Below, piece by piece: positions 8,039 through 15,600 of a stretch of 20,244 bases of DNA; position 1 is the stretch's first letter, and each line of letters starts with the position of its first letter. The notes below the pieces were generated by a model. That model was not told where the DNA came from. It searched no databases and worked only from the letters and a program-made list of their open reading frames with translations. Origin of the DNA: Lachnospiraceae bacterium UBA3826. GTDB taxonomy: Bacteria > Bacillota > Clostridia > Lachnospirales > Lachnospiraceae. The stretch is from positions 1 through 20,244 of the forward strand of contig DGII01000117.1 of NCBI GenBank assembly GCA_002393095.1, written 5' to 3'. Both the position numbers and the translations under genes were made by a program.

Positions 8039-8809
8039 CTATCCTCCGCACATACTACAGGGTCCTCTTCCGCCAACCTCTGATAGAGGAACCGTGATTA
8101 TCGTCCTCTTAAGTCCGCTGCACCCTGCACTGTTATGGTATCTGTCTCCCTTATCCGTTATGAATACCAATCCTGTACTGCTTCCCGATGCACATTTTTC
8201 ACAAGGCAGATATTTGTGTCCGTAATCATTCCTTGCCGCTTGTATATCTGCGGCACTGATGACACTTATTCTGATCCTCAGGTGACTGCATGCTCTTGAC
8301 CTGTGATACACGACACCGCTTTCTGTTATATATACATATTCCTCCTCGGATGTCTCGCTTGTGGTTGACATAACATTATAGCCTGTCCATTTTCTGATAT
8401 ATACATCCGAAGAAGTATATGCGGTATTAAATCCCATACTCTTTATGAATGGACTTATCTGCTGTGGCAGCTTAAGGATTACAAGATCTCCTCCCACATC
8501 GGCAGTATGGGCGATCATCGCCAGATTTTTACCCTGCTCGCTTATTGTTGCCAGATTCTTGGAGTATTTTTCATACATCATGAAAAGCGAAAGGATATTG
8601 GCTATGAAAAAAAGGAATAAGGGAACAGCCAATCCTGCCTCTACCGTCATCCCTGCTTTTATTCTTTTCCTTAGAATATTTCTTAAGGGAGATGATGATG
8701 TCTTCTTGTAAGCTTTGTCTAAAAAATTTCTGTGGGAGTCTAAGGCGGGATCAGCCTTATGGGGAATTAGAATAGAAAAATATGGTTGGTTTTTTTTACA
8801 AGAAGACAT
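8039..8809 (-). CDS. TadE-like pseudopilin with two C-terminal Cys/His (Ada-like) modules
   Basis: This encodes 256 residues. An unusually long ~52-residue cytoplasmic leader precedes RIKAGMTVEAGLAVPLFLFF (about 48-67), a TadE-like prepilin helix with Glu at +5 if cleavage follows Ala53. The exported part ends in two copies of one motif: VYITESGVVYHRSRACSHLR...LPCEKC (Cys174, Cys203, Cys206, with His169) and VFITDKGDRYHNSAGCSGLK...GPCSMC (His225, Cys230, Cys251, Cys254). This YHxxxxC...PCxxC pattern occurs at the ends of other secreted Firmicute proteins and resembles Ada zinc-binding modules. The ATG at 8809 has AGGGGG upstream. An A8 run lies in codons 4-7. A role as a metal-binding or disulphide-bonded minor pilin is inference. 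Confidence 0.82.
   Translation of the reverse strand: MSSCKKNQPYFSILIPHKADPALDSHRNFLDKAYKKTSSSPLRNILRKRIKAGMTVEAGLAVPLFLFFIANILSLFMMYEKYSKNLATISEQGKNLAMIAHTADVGGDLVILKLPQQISPFIKSMGFNTAYTSSDVYIRKWTGYNVMSTTSETSEEEYVYITESGVVYHRSRACSHLRIRISVISAADIQAARNDYGHKYLPCEKCASGSSTGLVFITDKGDRYHNSAGCSGLKRTIITVPLSEVGGRGPCSMCGG
8790..8797 (-). repeat. A8 homopolymer in codons 4-7 of the TadE-like gene
   Basis: Eight identical bases (A8 on the coding strand, after the Cys codon) lie about 12 nt after the start codon of the Cys-module pseudopilin gene. A one-base change would shift the frame before the pilin helix. It could be a slippage site, or simply two Lys codons followed by Asn. Confidence 0.6.
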
Positions 8810-8823
8810 GATCATCCCCCTTA

Positions 8824-10275
8824 TCATTCATAGGAATAATACCTTTTAATACTGCATCCGTATCCGTAACCGCTTGAGACATTCACATCGGCAGTCAACT
8901 GATATATCTGTCTGTCCATCATAAAGGCTGCATTACCCGGTGTCCTCCGTATATCTGCCTCCATTATGTCCATCAGTCTGAGGTTTAACTTCTGCGTATC
9001 GCAGGCCATCAGAAAGATATTAAGGAACATCTTATAATCAAGCTCTCCTCCGGGATCGGCATATTCGTTAAGATGCCCTTTAAAATCCACCATCTGGGCA
9101 AGCGGAGTATTCCATGTGGAATCATCCTTAACTGCTCTTAATCCGTGACCGTCATACAATATCCTCAGATCCTTGGCACTCTCCGCATAGCCCCATGCAA
9201 AAAGAATGGTGTATTTCACTGCTTCGGCAAGCTCCGGCAAGCCTATGGCTGATGTGGCTGCCACAGCCATAGCCTCTGCCTCTGCCTGCTTAGAGGAGCT
9301 TGACAGAAGATATGACATATTGACGGCATAGCGCAGCTTGAATATCTTGTCCGCAATCCCTTCCATGTTCTCCAGATCCGAGCCATTACCCTCTATGATA
9401 TATTCAACCTCATACGACAGAGCCGAGGCTTCCTTCTCATTCCCATAATATCCGCATCTATCATATATATAATCTATCAGAAGGGGCTTATATACCGCTC
9501 CAAATGGCTTCTCCTGATGATCTCTTAATCCCGCTCCCTCCGTATATCCTCTGTGGCTTATGAGAGTATCCTTATCGATCCTGTGAAAAGCTGATCCGTC
9601 TGTCTCTCCCAAAGCATAGAAGAGTACATTACTTGCGCTTATATCCTCCACAGCATCCGCAGGATTGCTTATACTATATGGCTCCTCATCCTCCGGAAGT
9701 GTACTGTTATACTCATCTATGATTGAATCCACTCTGTCGGATTCCGCTCCTCTTCGGGAGTGATAGCCCTCATAATCATTTAGCATGCTCTCTTCATAGG
9801 TCTCGTCATACCTGCTTACCGGCAGGTATGACAGACCGTATTTGACCTTCATATACCTTGTAATCTGATATCCCAGCACTTCACCCCCGCCATCGGTTGC
9901 GTATGCTATTCCTTCAAGTACAGCATTATCCGCATGTGTTGCTGTAAGATCCCTTATTACAAGAGACCCTTTTTTATCATCCAGATTCAGGTTCATGTAA
10001 TGCAGCAGATGTTTCCTGACCGCTTCTTCGCCTGTAGCCTTTGACACATTTTTCCCATAGGAGCTGTCTATAAAAAGCAGTCCGTACTGCTTAAGAAGCT
10101 CCCTGTGATACTCAGCGAATATGCTGTTAAGTCCAAGATCCATGGCACATTCTGTTTTAAACCGTATAGTCTGATTCCTTGCTCCGATAAGAATCGTTGA
10201 TATGAAGGTGATCATGATCCCAAGTATCAGAGCAAGATAGACAGTGATATACCCTTTGTTGTTGCTTTTTCTCAT
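8824..10275 (-). CDS. DUF5702 Tad-operon exported protein (TadG-like place)
   Basis: This encodes 483 residues with one N-terminal membrane helix (about 8-30, GYITVYLALILGIMITF) and a large extracytoplasmic domain rich in Tyr and acidic residues. It matches the DUF5702 family, which accompanies Firmicute Tad loci and may take the place of TadG. The helix start resembles a prepilin site, KG followed by YITVY. Position +5 is then Tyr, where the true pilin and the TadE-like proteins have Glu. Its ATG overlaps the stop of the Flp1 pilin gene (ATGA at 10272-10275), which implies translational coupling, and its own Shine-Dalgarno is poor. Its stop lies 14 nt before the next gene. Function beyond pilus assembly is unknown. 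Confidence 0.82.
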   Translation of the reverse strand: MRKSNNKGYITVYLALILGIMITFISTILIGARNQTIRFKTECAMDLGLNSIFAEYHRELLKQYGLLFIDSSYGKNVSKATGEEAVRKHLLHYMNLNLDDKKGSLVIRDLTATHADNAVLEGIAYATDGGGEVLGYQITRYMKVKYGLSYLPVSRYDETYEESMLNDYEGYHSRRGAESDRVDSIIDEYNSTLPEDEEPYSISNPADAVEDISASNVLFYALGETDGSAFHRIDKDTLISHRGYTEGAGLRDHQEKPFGAVYKPLLIDYIYDRCGYYGNEKEASALSYEVEYIIEGNGSDLENMEGIADKIFKLRYAVNMSYLLSSSSKQAEAEAMAVAATSAIGLPELAEAVKYTILFAWGYAESAKDLRILYDGHGLRAVKDDSTWNTPLAQMVDFKGHLNEYADPGGELDYKMFLNIFLMACDTQKLNLRLMDIMEADIRRTPGNAAFMMDRQIYQLTADVNVSSGYGYGCSIKRYYSYE

Positions 10276-10448
10276 ATGCTGTTGGCAGTACTGGTTATCT
10301 TATTGAATATGGTATTGACCAGAGATGTAAGCTGGGATTTGAATATGATCACTAAGGAGATTAACACCACGATTATCAGTATTATCTCTACAGTTCCCAT
10401 TCCATCCTCACTTACGAGAAAATTCTTAAAGCTTTTTGATCTGTTCAT
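10272..10448 (-). CDS. flp1: Flp1-type type IVb major pilin
   Basis: This is the probable major pilin, 58 residues. The short leader MNRSKSFKNFLVSEDG ends in Gly16 and is followed by MGTVEIILIIVVLISLVIIF, so cleavage after Gly16 would place Glu at mature position 5, as in Flp pilins. The mature protein would be about 42 residues: one hydrophobic helix and a short polar tail ending TSTANSI. The Flp1-like family of Firmicutes has this size and layout. The ATG at 10448 has a strong ribosome site (GGAGG at 10456-10460, 7 nt spacing), the best in the operon, fitting a highly made structural subunit. It starts 22 nt after tadC and overlaps the DUF5702 gene by ATGA. Confidence 0.92.
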   Translation of the reverse strand: MNRSKSFKNFLVSEDGMGTVEIILIIVVLISLVIIFKSQLTSLVNTIFNKITSTANSI

Positions 10449-10470
10449 TTTTCTTCCTCCTTTATATGTC

Positions 10471-11850
10471 CTACATCACTCCGAATGAAAGATATGCGGG
10501 TATCATTATGATTATCATAACGACTCCCAATTGCAGCATCATCGGAAAGATAAGCTTAGTCTGGGCTTCCTCTCCCATCCTTTTGGCCATCGCCTTGCGT
10601 TCCTCAAATGCCGTATGTACTTCGTTATCCATTGCTTCGATAAGACCGTCTGTTCCCTTTCTCAGATTCTGGATCAGTATCGACATAAGCTTTCTGTAGC
10701 ACAGAATATTACATCTTTTACCGAAGTATTCATAACATGCACCTTCACTCATCCCGTCCCCAAGCTTCCTGACACAGAGCTCCAACTCTTCATATACATA
10801 TCTTCTTCCACCTCCTTTCAATCTGCTCTTCTTATAGTCAATGACCATATGCTCAAAAGCCGTCCTTATCGTGGCTCCCGAACTTAACAAGATCTGCAGC
10901 TTACTGACAAATTCCGCATAATCAATGATCATCTGTCTGTTCCTGTCTTCGTACTTCCTGTTAAGGTCCTTATCCGTACCGAGCCATAATCCGAATACCA
11001 GACTGAAACCGATCACGATCACGACCGGAACTACAGGCTCCTTAATCTCCTTCCAGCTTATCCTCTTACCGTTGATATCCGAAGGTAATCTGTAGTAATC
11101 CCTGAAGCTGTTCTCCTCATTCTCGGCCTTCGCCTTATCATATATCTGCTTTATGAACAGCTCTTTACCTTCAAGCATCCGTGGATATACGACCGCCTTG
11201 ATATCAAAGCTTTCTTCCTTATCCTTATATGTCATCACAACCTTTAGATCTATCGGAACTCCTTCATCATCAATCCCTTCGTTATGGACATTCCCTGCCG
11301 AATCTATGAGACTGTAGTCTGAGCTCTCCCACCTGAGTGAGAACGGATATCCTTCCACGGCCGCAGGCAGAGACAGATTAGAATCTATACAGCTTAACGA
11401 GACATTATCCGCAAGGATCATTGCAGGAAGCTTCTCATACAATCCATTCATCGCCTCCTCACATTCCTTATCCGATAGCCTTCTTTCCTCGACTCTTATA
11501 TCTATCGGACCGATATCCCCCTCGTCCGTAACGGCATTTAAGGAGATATTATACCCTTCCGTCCCTACCTCCGTGCGCTTTAGAATATAACCGTCACGGA
11601 TTTTATCATCTGTCACGGAACTTATTATCATAAGTACAAGGAGAACTAGTGACGCAGCAGTCGACAGTATTATGTTAACCACCTTTTTACTGTAATAATC
11701 CTTTATAAGCTTCTTACTCTCCTTACCCGGAGACAGTAACGAAAGCTTTTTTTCATAATCTCCCGGAAAGGGTTTTCTTCCTCTTCTACCGGTGATCAGC
11801 AGGTATTTTTCGAGTATCTTGTCCGAAAGTCTTCCTATCATCTCCATCAT
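10471..11850 (-). CDS. tadC: TadC-like platform protein (T2SSF) with a large extracytoplasmic Ig-like insertion
   Basis: This encodes 459 residues. The order is a cytoplasmic start, TM1 (about 57-79), a ~190-residue extracytoplasmic region, TM2 (about 272-290), a cytoplasmic T2SSF helical domain (about 300-425, including FVSKLQILLSSGATIRTAFE and LMSILIQNLRKGTDGL), and a final membrane helix (about 436-455). Within the insertion, residues ~158-223 read like an atypical bacterial Ig domain (LSLPAAVEGYPFSLRWESSD, ending DIKAVVYPR). Usual TadC proteins are ~300 residues and lack it. The protein should pair with TadB as the inner-membrane base driven by TadA. The ATG at 11850 (GAGG about 9 nt upstream) is preferred over a TTG at 11871 that would overlap tadB. 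Confidence 0.85.
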   Translation of the reverse strand: MMEMIGRLSDKILEKYLLITGRRGRKPFPGDYEKKLSLLSPGKESKKLIKDYYSKKVVNIILSTAASLVLLVLMIISSVTDDKIRDGYILKRTEVGTEGYNISLNAVTDEGDIGPIDIRVEERRLSDKECEEAMNGLYEKLPAMILADNVSLSCIDSNLSLPAAVEGYPFSLRWESSDYSLIDSAGNVHNEGIDDEGVPIDLKVVMTYKDKEESFDIKAVVYPRMLEGKELFIKQIYDKAKAENEENSFRDYYRLPSDINGKRISWKEIKEPVVPVVIVIGFSLVFGLWLGTDKDLNRKYEDRNRQMIIDYAEFVSKLQILLSSGATIRTAFEHMVIDYKKSRLKGGGRRYVYEELELCVRKLGDGMSEGACYEYFGKRCNILCYRKLMSILIQNLRKGTDGLIEAMDNEVHTAFEERKAMAKRMGEEAQTKLIFPMMLQLGVVMIIIMIPAYLSFGVM

Positions 11851-11854
11851 TTGT

Positions 11855-12610
11855 CTATACCTCGATCTCAATTATCCTTTTGGACAGATAAACCGACAGA
11901 ATGTATATTCCCAATGTTACTGTCATTACGATATTGCCGAATAAATTGTGATACAGAATACTGAAAAAACCTTTGTTGGTAAGCTCAACATAGAATATGA
12001 TAAGGAACGGTACGGCATTCATTATCTTCTGTTCGAATCTCCTTGCTGATATCATGGTCTCTATCTCCTGTATCACCCCTGCCTTTTCTTCTATCACTCT
12101 TATATAGCTCTCCATATTATCCGTCAGATTACCGCCCGACCTTCTGCCTACGCTTAAGACTCCCGCAAAGCTCTCTATCTCACTTATGCCGCTGCGTAAC
12201 GCAAGCTCATCTATAATGCTTACTATATCTCTGTTATTATCAAGACCGCTTTGTATGATAATAAGCTCTCTTACTATGTCTGCCTTATCCCCGTACATCT
12301 GCCTCATATCCTTTAAGGCTTCGGTAAAGGCATTCTCCAGAGAGTAGCCTGCATGCAGAGATCCGCATACCGAGACCAGCATCTCCTTGAATTGCATCAG
12401 CAATTCCGTATCCCTCTTTTTCCCGGATTCCCTGCTCTTATACAGAACATAGAGATATGAAAGGGGCACGAGACATATAGTTATAAGGACCGATCTGTAG
12501 AAGAAGTAACCAAAAACTATGGCAAGTAAGACTCCCTGTAAGGAATAGCCTGCCAGTTCTCTTTTATTAAGTTTTAATACCGATACCGGCATTTTTAAGC
12601 TTTTCTTCAT
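11855..12610 (-). CDS. tadB: TadB inner-membrane platform protein (T2SSF)
   Basis: TadB and TadC together form the membrane platform of the Tad machine. The 251-residue product has N-terminal membrane helices (GYSLQGVLLAIVFGYFFYRSVLITICLVPLSYLYVLY, about 21-57) and a T2SSF helical domain (about 80-200) with the pattern FKEMLVSVCGSLHAGYSLENAF and SIIDELALRSGISEIESFAGVLSVGRRSGGNL. C-terminal membrane helices end in KRIIEIEV. The ATG at 12610 has AGGTGA 8 nt upstream and overlaps the tadA end by 44 nt in a different frame, pointing to translational coupling. The tadC ATG starts 4 nt after its stop. The family call is secure. Confidence 0.92.
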   Translation of the reverse strand: MKKSLKMPVSVLKLNKRELAGYSLQGVLLAIVFGYFFYRSVLITICLVPLSYLYVLYKSRESGKKRDTELLMQFKEMLVSVCGSLHAGYSLENAFTEALKDMRQMYGDKADIVRELIIIQSGLDNNRDIVSIIDELALRSGISEIESFAGVLSVGRRSGGNLTDNMESYIRVIEEKAGVIQEIETMISARRFEQKIMNAVPFLIIFYVELTNKGFFSILYHNLFGNIVMTVTLGIYILSVYLSKRIIEIEV

Positions 12611-13802
12611 TAACTAAATCACCTGTCTTATGCAACGATCCGCTTACCTTATCCTTGGTCGATTCTCTGTCTTCCATGAATTCATAAAGCGAGTTGAGCT
12701 TAATCTCATCATTCTTGTCATTTAATAACTCGGCTATCTGTAATATGCGTCTGCTCTTATCCCTCATCCTGCCAAGATGGATAATGATATCGACACCGCT
12801 GCCTATCTGTCTTCTTATGGCATGGATCGGAAGCTCTACCGCCATCAGTATCATTGTCTCAAGCCTTGATATGGTATCCGCTGCGCTATTGGCATGTACG
12901 GTAGACATGCTTCCGTCATGTCCGCAATTCATGGCTGAACATACCATATCCATAGCTTCTCCGCCTCTGACTTCACCAACTATGATCCTGTCGGGGCGCA
13001 TCCTGAGGCTGGTCTTTATCAGATCCCTTATGGTAATGGGAGTCGTTCCCTCAATATTGCTGTTCTTGGTCTCCATCCTTACGAGATTATCTATTCCCTG
13101 TATCTGAAGCTCCGCGCTGTCTTCAATGGTTATTATCCTTTCATCCTTGGGAATATAAGCGGATAAGGCGTTAAGAACAGTGGTCTTACCGGAGCCGGTT
13201 CCTCCACTTACTATTATGTTGTATCCGGCTTTTACCAGATCGTGCAGAAAGTCTGCGACTTCCTTTGTCAGACTGCCTATCCTTACCAGATCCTCCATAA
13301 GAAAGGGCTTTGTGGGGAATCTCCTTATCGTCAGTATCGGACCGTTTATTGCCACCGGATTAAGCACCACATTGACTCTTGAGCCGTCCGTCAGTCTGGC
13401 ATCCACGATGGGAGATGAATCATTAACTACTCTGTTGCATTTGGCAACTATCTGACCTATCACGTTCCTCAGACTCTCTTCCGAATCAAAGCATTGTCCT
13501 GTTTTGCTTAGGCGTCCCTTTTTCTCGATGAAGATATCATGCGGACCGTTGACCATGATCTCGGTTATGTCTTTATCCTCCAAAAATCCCTGTAATATAT
13601 CCAGCTTTCTCATGGAATGGAATATCTGCCTTCCGAGATTGAGCCTGTCCTTGATAGGAATATGATATCTGGAATTGACATCCTTAAGCTCATCACCTAT
13701 CATCGCCTTTAATTCTTCATCCGATACTTCTCCTTTATATTCAAGCTTTTCAAGGAGCTTTGCCTTTATATGACCTATGATCTCTTCATCGGATGACATC
13801 AT
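12567..13802 (-). CDS. tadA: TadA/CpaF secretion ATPase
   Basis: TadA is the hexameric ATPase that powers Flp pilus assembly from the cytoplasmic face. The 411-residue protein has an N-terminal helical and N1 domain (about 1-180, with ITEIMVNGPHDIFIEKKGRL), a Walker A GGTGSGKTT (about 200-208), an Asp box (ERIITIEDSAELQI), a Walker B region (PDRIIVGEVRGGEA, about 270-283) and the His box (GHDGSMSTVHANSA). All catalytic motifs look intact. The ATG at 13802 has AGGAG 8 nt upstream and overlaps the tadZ stop as ATGA; the frame is open further upstream, but only by overlapping tadZ. Position and motifs make this the most secure gene of the operon. Confidence 0.96.
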   Translation of the reverse strand: MMSSDEEIIGHIKAKLLEKLEYKGEVSDEELKAMIGDELKDVNSRYHIPIKDRLNLGRQIFHSMRKLDILQGFLEDKDITEIMVNGPHDIFIEKKGRLSKTGQCFDSEESLRNVIGQIVAKCNRVVNDSSPIVDARLTDGSRVNVVLNPVAINGPILTIRRFPTKPFLMEDLVRIGSLTKEVADFLHDLVKAGYNIIVSGGTGSGKTTVLNALSAYIPKDERIITIEDSAELQIQGIDNLVRMETKNSNIEGTTPITIRDLIKTSLRMRPDRIIVGEVRGGEAMDMVCSAMNCGHDGSMSTVHANSAADTISRLETMILMAVELPIHAIRRQIGSGVDIIIHLGRMRDKSRRILQIAELLNDKNDEIKLNSLYEFMEDRESTKDKVSGSLHKTGDLVNEEKLKNAGIGIKT

Positions 13803-14788
13803 GCAACGATCTCCTTTACTATCTCTTTGGCACATTCACCGATCTCTCCCGTGATCGAGGCAAAGCCCCTGTCCTTATCTTTGTTCTGTTTTAGCGGAAC
13901 CGTAACCTCTTTTATAAGCTCCGCTACCCTTTCATCATCGTCAAATTCCCTGAGGAATGCCTGTAGCTTGCCTTTTTCCCTGTCATCATCTATGACCGTT
14001 ACTATAAGCTTATTGCACATGGCCATCAGCTTCCCCAATCCCTGAACAGCCTTGGACAGATCCAAAAGTATATACTCATAATCCGTTCTGTACTCTATCT
14101 GCTTAAGTATCGTCTGCCATTCCTTAAAGGCTATGCTTATAAGGTCCGAATGTCTGTCCATTGATACAACAATATCAAGCCCTCCGAGACTTCCAGATAT
14201 TCCTCCGATCAGTGTAGCCAGATCCTTCGAATCATCATTCATCGCATATATTAAATCCGACAGATCTCCCGAAAACCTTATGTCCAGCATATCCTTAAGA
14301 TTACTGTGGCAATCCATATCCAAGAACAGTACCCGATGATTTTTAGCAAGGATCTGTCCTATCGACAGTCCTATTCCTGTCTGTCCGCTCCTTCCTATGG
14401 GACTGTAGAAGCCCACTATCTTCATCCGGCTTTTCCTGCTGATCAGGCTTCCCAGATTCTCCTTGCCTGATGCATACAGCAGAAGCTCTTTCACGATATT
14501 CTCACAGCTCTGGTACTTATATATAACCTTACAACCCATATCCGTCATGGAGCTGTTACCTGATAATATAACAGTATTGTCAGTTATATCATGATCACTC
14601 AGCTCATCTGCCATGTCCTCCGATACAAGAAGGATATCCACACCCTGCTTCTTCTCATATTCCTCCGCCTCCGATATTCTGTTGAATGTCACTACTTCAA
14701 AGGGAAAGCCGGCTCTGTTATTGATATAGCCTGCTGCCTTATCCGCATACTGAGTATCTCTGTCCAGTATGACCATCGTGTGTTTCAT
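13799..14788 (-). CDS. tadZ: TadZ/CpaE pilus localisation protein, MinD/ParA-like
   Basis: TadZ proteins place the Tad machine at a cell site. The 329-residue product has an atypical receiver-like N-terminal domain (about 1-110, VILDRDTQYADK and VDILLVSEDMAD) and a C-terminal MinD-like ATPase domain (from ~120). Its P-loop reads YSPIGRSGQTGIGLSIG (128-144), so the GKT lysine is Gln and the signature lysine is missing. The switch-like FLDMDCHSNLKDML is present. Deviant P-loops are known in TadZ; a Eubacterium rectale TadZ structure has been described. The ATG at 14788 follows GGAGG with 5 nt spacing. It is 19 nt after prepilin peptidase 1 and overlaps tadA by ATGA. Confidence 0.9.
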   Translation of the reverse strand: MKHTMVILDRDTQYADKAAGYINNRAGFPFEVVTFNRISEAEEYEKKQGVDILLVSEDMADELSDHDITDNTVILSGNSSMTDMGCKVIYKYQSCENIVKELLLYASGKENLGSLISRKSRMKIVGFYSPIGRSGQTGIGLSIGQILAKNHRVLFLDMDCHSNLKDMLDIRFSGDLSDLIYAMNDDSKDLATLIGGISGSLGGLDIVVSMDRHSDLISIAFKEWQTILKQIEYRTDYEYILLDLSKAVQGLGKLMAMCNKLIVTVIDDDREKGKLQAFLREFDDDERVAELIKEVTVPLKQNKDKDRGFASITGEIGECAKEIVKEIVA

Positions 14789-14807
14789 ATACTCCTCCTT
14801 ACAAGCT

Positions 14808-15347
14808 TCAATTATAGAAATCTATGTACCCCGTATTATCGGCTATAATGCTTATCAGTATTCCGATGGCGAAGGGAACGGCCATCGGAATACGTTCAAA
14901 GCTAAGCTCCGGCATCTGACCCGGCAGAATCGGTTGAATGTGACTGCCAAAGAACATGTATCTGATATACAGCAAGAATTGCCTGATTCTGTCTCTTAGT
15001 GAGGGGAGACAAAGCAGTCTTATGATCGCAAATGCCAAAGCGATTAAAAATGTCAAAAAATATATGATCAGCAGTTTTTCCCTGATGTAATACAAGGGCA
15101 GAAGGCTGTACAGCTTCACGTCTCCCGCACCCAATGAACCTTTCATATATAAGGGATAGAGAATGACGGCCACTGCAACGCAATATGTTAATGCAGTGAC
15201 AACACCCCGTATATCCGAATGTAAGTAATCCCGCACGACCCCGAATAAGAGGATCGCAATTACCAGATAATTGGGTATTATCCGCCTGTATACATCAAGG
15301 ATTGCAGCTACCATACATAAAACAACAAGTCCTATGATAGTAATCAC
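14808..15347 (-). CDS. tadV: Prepilin peptidase 1 (A24, TadV/CpaA)
   Basis: This is a membrane aspartic protease expected to mature the Flp pilin, 179 residues, with several hydrophobic segments. The catalytic aspartates are seen in LDVYRRIIPN (Asp18) and in GAGDVK (about Asp75), and the motif RxIPN is canonical. It is longer than prepilin peptidase 2, with a basic loop (SLRDRIRQFLLYIRYMFFGSH) and a final helix. It is the first gene of the Tad operon, about 128 nt after the predicted transcript start. The start is uncertain: the GTG at 15347 merges with an AGAGGTG Shine-Dalgarno-like run, so no separate ribosome site lies at normal spacing. Confidence 0.87.
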   Translation of the reverse strand: MITIIGLVVLCMVAAILDVYRRIIPNYLVIAILLFGVVRDYLHSDIRGVVTALTYCVAVAVILYPLYMKGSLGAGDVKLYSLLPLYYIREKLLIIYFLTFLIALAFAIIRLLCLPSLRDRIRQFLLYIRYMFFGSHIQPILPGQMPELSFERIPMAVPFAIGILISIIADNTGYIDFYN

Positions 15348-15373
15348 CTCTTGATAAATTGTTAGTTGGAAAA

Positions 15374-15461
15374 GGTAAGAGAATTCTTACCATACCACCG
15401 GGCTACCTATAATGAACCTCAGATATTCATTATTCCCGCAGAAGCTGTCTCTTCAACTGCG
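15374..15461 (-). promoter_or_regulatory. Structured 5' leader of the Tad operon with terminator-like hairpin
   Basis: On the minus strand the leader can fold three hairpins. The first pairs CGCA/TGCG and GAAG/CTTC (15437-15461). The second has a perfect 8-bp stem ATAATGAA/TTCATTAT (15409-15416 with 15426-15433). The third has a perfect 7-bp stem GGTAAGA/TCTTACC (15374-15391) with a 4-nt loop, followed by TTTTCC. The last looks like a weak attenuator just before the first gene. By eye I could not match it to a c-di-GMP-I aptamer or any other known class. Confidence 0.5.
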
Positions 15462-15481
15462 TGTAGCTTGGTGTAAGCCGA

Positions 15482-15510
15482 ATGATATAACAACAGCTTT
15501 GATTTGTAAA
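15482..15510 (-). promoter_or_regulatory. Promoter of the Tad pilus operon
   Basis: On the minus strand TTTACA (15505-15510) and TATCAT (15482-15487) are separated by 17 nt. The predicted transcript start near 15475 leaves a leader of about 128 nt before the first reading frame. It is the best promoter-like sequence upstream of the operon and is divergent from the exonuclease promoter. Confidence 0.65.
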
Positions 15511-15600
15511 GCACTTTTTATTAAAATTTTTCCACTTTGTGTAAGTTGCACAAAATGACTCTGTCAAACTTTGTGAAAAAGTTATACAGAATACATTGTG

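Noticed and set aside
5781..15347. Type II secretion or competence (Com) pilus instead of Tad
   Set aside because: CpaF-type ATPase, TadZ, paired TadB/TadC, a tiny Flp1 pilin and TadE-like proteins define a Tad system; no GspD-type secretin or ComGC-like pilin is present.
15374..15510. c-di-GMP-I (GEMM) riboswitch before the Tad operon
   Set aside because: The segment GGTAGC and the location are suggestive, but the conserved ACGCAAAGC core and GNRA tetraloop helix are not seen. It is kept only as an unclassified structured leader.
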